Below the pieces are notes generated by a model. The model did no database searches. It worked only from the letters and a program-made list of their open reading frames with translations, and was not told the origin of the DNA. From Cryptomeria japonica (taxonomy: Eukaryota > Streptophyta > Pinopsida > Cupressales > Cupressaceae), in contig NC_081412.1 in the NCBI RefSeq assembly GCF_030272615.1, positions 475,113,657 to 475,177,656 on the forward strand: a DNA stretch of 64,000 nt, read 5' to 3'. Made by a program: the position numbers and the translations under genes. Each line of letters opens with the position of its first letter. Position 1 is the stretch's first letter. Positions 58,821 through 64,000 of the stretch are shown in pieces.

Positions 58821-60026
58821 AATTTATCGAACTTAATAAAATTCATAAATTTTCTATTATTAATTACTTATTTAGTTTATTTTGAGATGATTGTTACAAA
58901 AGTTCATGCAATGGGGAAATAATATGAAAAAGTCATGAGTTTTTTATGTTTTAAAAATCAAGGATGAATTTAAATGAATTATAATTATTTTTTAAGACAA
59001 ATAATTTAAAATATACATATTCCATATCATATATCTCTTAATTACCTTTCTAACGCCTATAAAAAATCAAAATTTTGATATAAAACGCAAAAGTTATGCC
59101 CAAATTACTAAAATATTTTTTTTATTTTTTTAAAATCGGATATCCGATTTTAAAACATAATTTTTTCCCTCCATATTTTAGTTCGGTTTTTCTTTGGGAT
59201 TTGGCTTGGAAGTGACAAGCCTAGAAAGTCAATTGAAAAAATGTGTTTTTCAGTATTCCTTGATTTTCCAGACTTTCAACTGGTGGCTGACGACTTTTTT
59301 ATAGTCAAAATTGATAAAACAAAAAGGATTTTTTAAGGACATTCTCAGCTTTCCAACAATATAAGGCTTGTCTTATTTCGACTTTAATAAATAATAATTA
59401 TTTATTTTCAAATTGAATTTTGACAAAATACCTGATTGATAGACTAATTGAAAAACACTCATAACTTTCAAATCGTGTCATTTTTTGAATCCGAAACATG
59501 CGTCACATCCTATGATTCATTTACTATAGATAAAAATTAAAAACAAATTAATTTCATAAGGTTTTGACCAAGTTAAGGTGGTGAGATGTAGGAGTTTCTA
59601 AATTTCTGAAGAGCTGTAGTAAAAAATTCATAAATAATTATTTACTTTATAAAAAATTATAAAAAAATATGAGTCATATCTAGACATGAGCCTAATAACT
59701 ATATTATAAATCTTATAAAAAAGTATTATGATTTGATTGTGATTAGGGTGGTTAGACATACACCTACTTCTTATCTTTTTCCTAAAATTTTAGTACCACT
59801 GCATTGAAATTTGAAATTTTCATCAAATAGGTTTTTTTTTTTTTTAAAATAACTAGTAGCTTAGAAACTACATTCAATTTTCTATAGATTGTGTTGTTGC
59901 ATATTTTAAAAATAATGTTCATAACTTATTCAATTTTTCATCTCAAGTTGCATAACTCTGATTTTTTGAAATTTCATTGTCACTTAAGGGCCCGTTTTGG
60001 CACACCATGATCTTGCACATACCCTA
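58821..60026 (-). repeat. Right arm and outer terminal inverted repeat
   Basis: The inner block (58,900-59,150) and outer end (59,975-60,026) are inverted copies of left-arm sequence. About 800 bp between them (59,170-59,970) has no clear counterpart in the shorter left arm. AT-rich, non-coding. Confidence 0.65.
59128..59155. repeat. 28-bp perfect palindrome in the right arm
   Basis: Centred on GGATATCC with arms TTTTAAAATCGGAT, self-complementary over all 28 bases. Shares the GATATCCGAT core with the left-arm near-palindrome at 51,578-51,603. Confidence 0.88.
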
Positions 60027-61376
60027 CAACACTATGTAACTAGAATTAGCCACCACACAAGGAAGGAGGAAACAATGTCTCGCTATCGCAATAGCCCATC
60101 ATGTGATGTGGAATGAGCACAAAATCCCACATGGCATGGAGTACACACCTCGTCTACACCCCACATTATGTCTCAACACTAAATGGCCATACACCAAGTG
60201 GAGAAGGCATCCAATGGTCATATTTTGCATGGCAGTGATGCTTATGGAGAAAACATATGCAAGACACACCCTACATAGTGGCATACCTCTCAAGATACTC
60301 ATCGTAAGCCAAAGGTATACATGGCTAGGGCCCACCCATATGCCTACCAGTGCATGATCAACTGATCATCCATGTGTGGCCCTCTACAAGCATACAAGCA
60401 TCTCCAAATTGCTTTGTATCAAGTAGGAATTTATAAAACATATATAAGGCACCCTCACATAACTAAGTATGTGGTTTCGTGTTCTTGAGCTCAGCTTGCT
60501 ACCTTCAGCAACATAACATCATCACTAGAACTATGTCAGGACATTAGTGTGGTGTGGCATCATATCTATTGCATCATATCGGAACCTATGTCAACATGGA
60601 AAAGATTATCCCCCCACATGCTAGATCACAAAGTATACATGGAACATCAATCATCATAAATCTGACCACTGTACTCAAAAACTATGGGGATAAAGCTAAA
60701 AACACACAGACCACACAAACTGGTGTATAAAAGGGGAAGCATTGATTACTTCTTCCCTTGAGTAGTAGAAGATGGAATCACTTTGTGTCACCACTATTTG
60801 TACATCAATCATTCTACTTGTGGAATTGGTAATGCTACCCCTTCACATACTAAATTATTGACAACCCATGGGTTGACACTCATTAGGGTGATAAACATGC
60901 AACAACATATAGATAGTAATATTATTCCCATACCCATAAGCAAACGTAGCCTTCTTAGTTGATTACTTCATCATCCCATGGGTACACAAAGCAAGTACTG
61001 GCTTATCACAACACTCAAAAAAACACTGGAACTAGATATTCACATTTACAGGGACTACTTTTCCAATAACAATATCTTTTTCTCTAAGGGAGAAATCTCA
61101 TTACTCTTCACATAAATATTACTTTTAATCTGAAATAAATCTAACATTCATGATAGTTCTTTCCTCAAATAACATTTCTTAAAATTTTCTCTTTGCTTAT
61201 CATAATATGAAGATACCAAGGACATACTTGTTAATCATTTGATTTTCATTTATAAGTGGAATCACACTAATTCATAACTTATTTATGTCAAAAATATGTA
61301 ACTCAAGTTCATTGACACAAGCAACATAATGATTTCAATAACATTTAAGGGAGTCCATCGATCATTAAAATATTAT
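60027..61376. other. No gene seen
   Basis: Non-coding flank between the inverted-repeat element and the minus-strand LTR. Overlapping open frames on both strands at 60.1-60.36 kb show no recognisable motif. Confidence 0.4.
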
Positions 61377-63360
61377 TGTTATATATCCAGGCAACTAAGA
61401 GGTGGATTGAACCAACTGACAATAAAATTTTCTTCAATACTTTCATAGATCTGGAATAACCAACATAACTAATTAAAATAGATATAACATGAAAGCACAT
61501 ACACAAAATAGATCACACAATGGATACCAAATATGACATAGAAAACCCAAGAAAGGAAAATCCATGGAGAATGTTAGTTCTTAATATATAATACTAGTTA
61601 AGGTGATTTCAACAAATGGTGGCTCAGCACGAGAATTCTCACTACATAAGGAAGAAGAAATAAAAAGAGAATCCACCACTATGACACAATCTATAATATC
61701 AAAACTACTTTTGTTGTCTCTCAGAAACAACACACTTCACATATCAACACCAATCAAATTTTTCCTTCTTAGTCTCGCACATCTTCCATATCCTCATACA
61801 TTCAATTCATCCTCCTATTTATACTATCTCTAAGAAGCATAATCTTATAAGCTAGCCAAGAAAAATATTTGAGATAGGTCAGCACTAAACATTCTAGTGG
61901 TGGGAAGGAATAAGAAGTGGACCAAACCAATCACACTACATTGGACAAATCAACACGTTACATTTATCACAAATACTGGACCTAAAAAATGACTCATATG
62001 CTATATAAATATCATTACACATTCTCTAATTCCAAATTGAATCGAACCCAAAAATAGCAAAAGTAAGAATAGAACCAAGATACTCATGAATATGATCAAT
62101 CAATACCATATCTGGTAAATAGAGATATCCAAATCACCCTCAACATGAACAAATAAAATATCAAGTGTAACACATCTTCTGAAGCACCAAACATTCTGGG
62201 AACACATCTTTCAGATTGCCAATCAATAACAATTAATAACACCCATCAACATCACATACATGCCTATCTTCCACTGCTGCTTAATATGCTACATCCAGTC
62301 CCAACCGGATTACAGGATTTGACATCAGTGACAACACTCAATAGAAGTCTAATAGTTATACCATTTATTCTTCTAACTAATAACACATTGAGTAACACAC
62401 CCTTCCAAATTCCTATTAAAGGGATTAATAACATTATTTCTTATTAAATTTATTTTATCAACAAAACATTCAAAAATAGTATAAAAAAGGGTTAAAGATA
62501 ATCTACCTTCTAAATTCATGAAGGACATGAAAGGATGGTTTTCTAATTTTATATGCATAACTTTTAACACACATTGCTTAAATAAGAATCCAGTTATTTT
62601 ATTTGATATAAGATACACCACTAAGTAACATCCTAATTAATCATCTATCAAAATAGGGAGAAGAGGGAGAGAGAACTACTAATCAAACAACATGTTCTAA
62701 ATCAAGTTCATTCTGTAATCATGGTAATACACCAAATAGAATTCACACATGTTCCTTGGTATGCAAACACTTTATTTCATTAGTCAAATTAAACAATCTA
62801 GAATTCAACATAATTAAACTACTTGAGCATAATTATAAGACAACACATCATTTTATACCTGCATAGCTTCATCAATTAAGTAATATATACAATTTATTCT
62901 TTTCTATAAACATGACCATCGAATTGTCTGAATTTTTTTTGTAAGAGTTTATAATGAGGTTTGAACTATGAATTAGAATCAACAATTGCATGTTTATAGT
63001 TCTGTAAAATCCACAAAATGAATTAATCATACGTTATTGTTGATATGCACTGTTCTTATCAATAACCAGTCTACCGGATCTTCCCACTTACATCAAACTC
63101 AACATCAGAGGCCACAAACCATAAATAAGACATATTACATATCTACAAGCCTTCTCTGAAATGCACAAAGCAAAATACATCACCAAATAATTTGCCAACA
63201 AAAATATTGAAAACTCTACTGGACACACTATTCTTATTGGATGTAATCAAACTCAATCAATCTTCTAGAATGATCACGTCAGAAACTGTCAATACCTAAT
63301 CTGATATGAGTTTCCATCAATGACAACATCTCATCATGCCTATAGTGTCTCTTGCCAACA
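61377..63360 (-). repeat. LTR of a second LTR retrotransposon, minus strand (3' LTR; left border tentative)
   Basis: On the minus strand it starts TGTTGGCAAGAGACAC (63,360) directly after a polypurine tract and includes GATGAGATGTTGTCATTGATGG. It carries a TTTCTTGGGTTTTCTATGTC block (about 61,530-61,555) and ends with a CCACCTCTTAGTTGCC block near 61,390. The plus-strand TGTTATATATCC at 61,377 is the likely terminal TG...CA partner. At about 1.98 kb it is longer than its relatives, so an internal insertion is possible. The body of the element continues off the right edge. Confidence 0.65.
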
Positions 63361-63519
63361 ATCTTCCCCTTAGGCATTGATGGAAACACTTAGTGAAAAA
63401 TTATTGTCGTACCAAAACCAAAATGTATACACTGCAACCAAAAATATGACTACCAGACTTAAAATATAAATAAATCCCCCTAAGATCAATATTTTTTAGT
63501 TGTCTACCCTCCCCCTTTG
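63361..63519 (-). other. Three polypurine tracts before the minus-strand LTR
   Basis: Complement of 63,361-63,371 is AAGGGGAAGAT (LTR-proximal), of 63,474-63,484 CTTAGGGGGAT and of 63,507-63,519 CAAAGGGGGAGGG. Order and sequence match the tracts at 18,457-18,671. Confidence 0.7.
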
Positions 63520-63574
63520 ACATTGATGGTAAAGGTAGTATTTCGAAAACCAAAAATGCTATATATATATATAT

Positions 63575-64000
63575 AAAATTGAAGTTTTTAGCATAAGAAT
63601 CCTTCAATAAATTGAGATGACTATCCCAACTCTTTTTGAGAGTCTCCATCATAGTTAACACCTAACTGAGAAAGTATACAAGTGCATCTACTAAATTGAG
63701 ATCGGATGGCTCCGAGGATTTCATGGTAGCTTGAGAATCTTCCAAACCACTAAGTATAATATCCATTTTAGGAGTAAGAAGGCTCCTAAGTTCATAGATT
63801 TGACCAATTATTTTATCCTTTTCCTGATTCAAGTTCCTAATTTTCTCAAGAAAAGATATTACTTATTTTTCATGACTGCTCAAGGAGACAAATATGGGAT
63901 CAAATGTCTAAGATAATTTGACAAGTTGATCCTCAAGCTGTTTGACCTATTTCTCAATATCTTGAGTAAACCTAGATATTAATAGACATGACCTATAAAT
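63575..64000 (-). pseudogene. C-terminal part of the second (coiled-coil) ORF of an LTR element, cut by the window edge
   Basis: Minus-strand translation gives EKIRNLNQEKDKIIGQIYEL, LTPKMDIILSGLEDSQATMK, then LVDALVYFLS-stop-VLTMMETLKKSWDSHLNLL. This aligns with FPRLQILQKCFLNMEALTVT, STIDAMEEWVSQMQTESEVS and LDSWSLTMKTFMQDF near 18,165-18,350 of the element at 12.3-19.8 kb, at the same distance from the PPT cluster and LTR. Stops show it is decayed. It confirms that the ORF is a conserved part of this family. Confidence 0.65.

Larger units (their letters stand above)
51362..60026. mobile_element. 8.7-kb terminal-inverted-repeat element with palindromic minisatellite core
   Basis: Left end CAGGCTATGTGCAAGATCAT and right end (complement) TAGGGTATGTGCAAGATCAT match except at two bases, and then share GTGACAATG. 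A second inverted block (about 51,580-51,830 against 58,900-59,150) includes CATAAC-TTTGCGTTT and TTTTTTATAGGCGTT. The YAGGS start and the 8-bp flanks GCACATTA / CAACACTA (5 of 8 match) hint at a hAT-like TSD, but a Mutator/foldback origin is equally possible. No transposase ORF: the inside is CT-rich sequence, 4.8 kb of minisatellite and GA/CT-rich sequence. Non-autonomous. Confidence 0.7.

Noticed and set aside
60099-60357. Overlapping open frames of 78 and 84 codons on opposite strands
   Set aside because: No recognisable motif or homologue in the window; either could be chance.

Overview
This window looks like a stretch of a large, repeat-dominated seed-plant nuclear genome. A gymnosperm (conifer-like) is my best guess. 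The basis is the nested, decayed LTR and LINE elements, the long AT-rich gene-free tracts, the plant-type LINE with an RNase H domain, the tRNA-iMet-primed LTR element and a single intronless CC-NB-LRR resistance gene. The lineage is an inference; no species-specific marker was recognised.

Layout. 1-4.58 kb is a decayed + strand LINE (reverse transcriptase, zinc-binding and RNase H domains) followed by a second same-strand reading frame of unknown family. 4.6-12.3 kb is AT-rich repeat debris holding a clean solo LTR (7,119-8,188, TSD ATATT). 12,304-19,811 is a complete LTR retrotransposon with 5-bp TSD ATAGG, a tRNA-iMet primer site, gag with zinc knuckles and several polypurine tracts. It has no recognisable pol; instead it carries a roughly 1,070-codon coiled-coil/Lys-Glu-rich second reading frame. 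19.9-34.5 kb holds three more LINE pieces, a retroposed MCM4 pseudogene (27.9-29.0 kb), an unidentified broken ORF (24.4-25.0 kb) and small minisatellites. The last LINE piece (30.7-34.5 kb, minus strand) repeats the architecture of the first, including the extra downstream ORF.

38.5-41.2 kb carries the only intact protein-coding gene, an 889-aa CC-NB-LRR immune receptor with a TATA box and a short upstream ORF. 41.2-51.4 kb is repeat debris with a perfect 201-bp tandem duplication, a solo LTR (46.8-48.2 kb) and another LTR-like block (49.4-50.2 kb). 51,362-60,026 is an 8.7-kb terminal-inverted-repeat element with no transposase. Its core is CT/GA-rich sequence plus a roughly 4.8-kb minisatellite whose subunit occurs in both orientations, so the array is full of overlapping palindromes. 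From 61.4 kb to the right edge is a minus-strand LTR plus the 3' end of a second element of the same type as the 12.3-19.8 kb one.

The most interesting items are (i) the two-copy LINE architecture with an ORF 3' of RNase H, (ii) the pol-less, gag-bearing LTR family with a large coiled-coil ORF next to its polypurine tracts, seen twice, and (iii) the inverted-repeat element packed with palindromic minisatellite.
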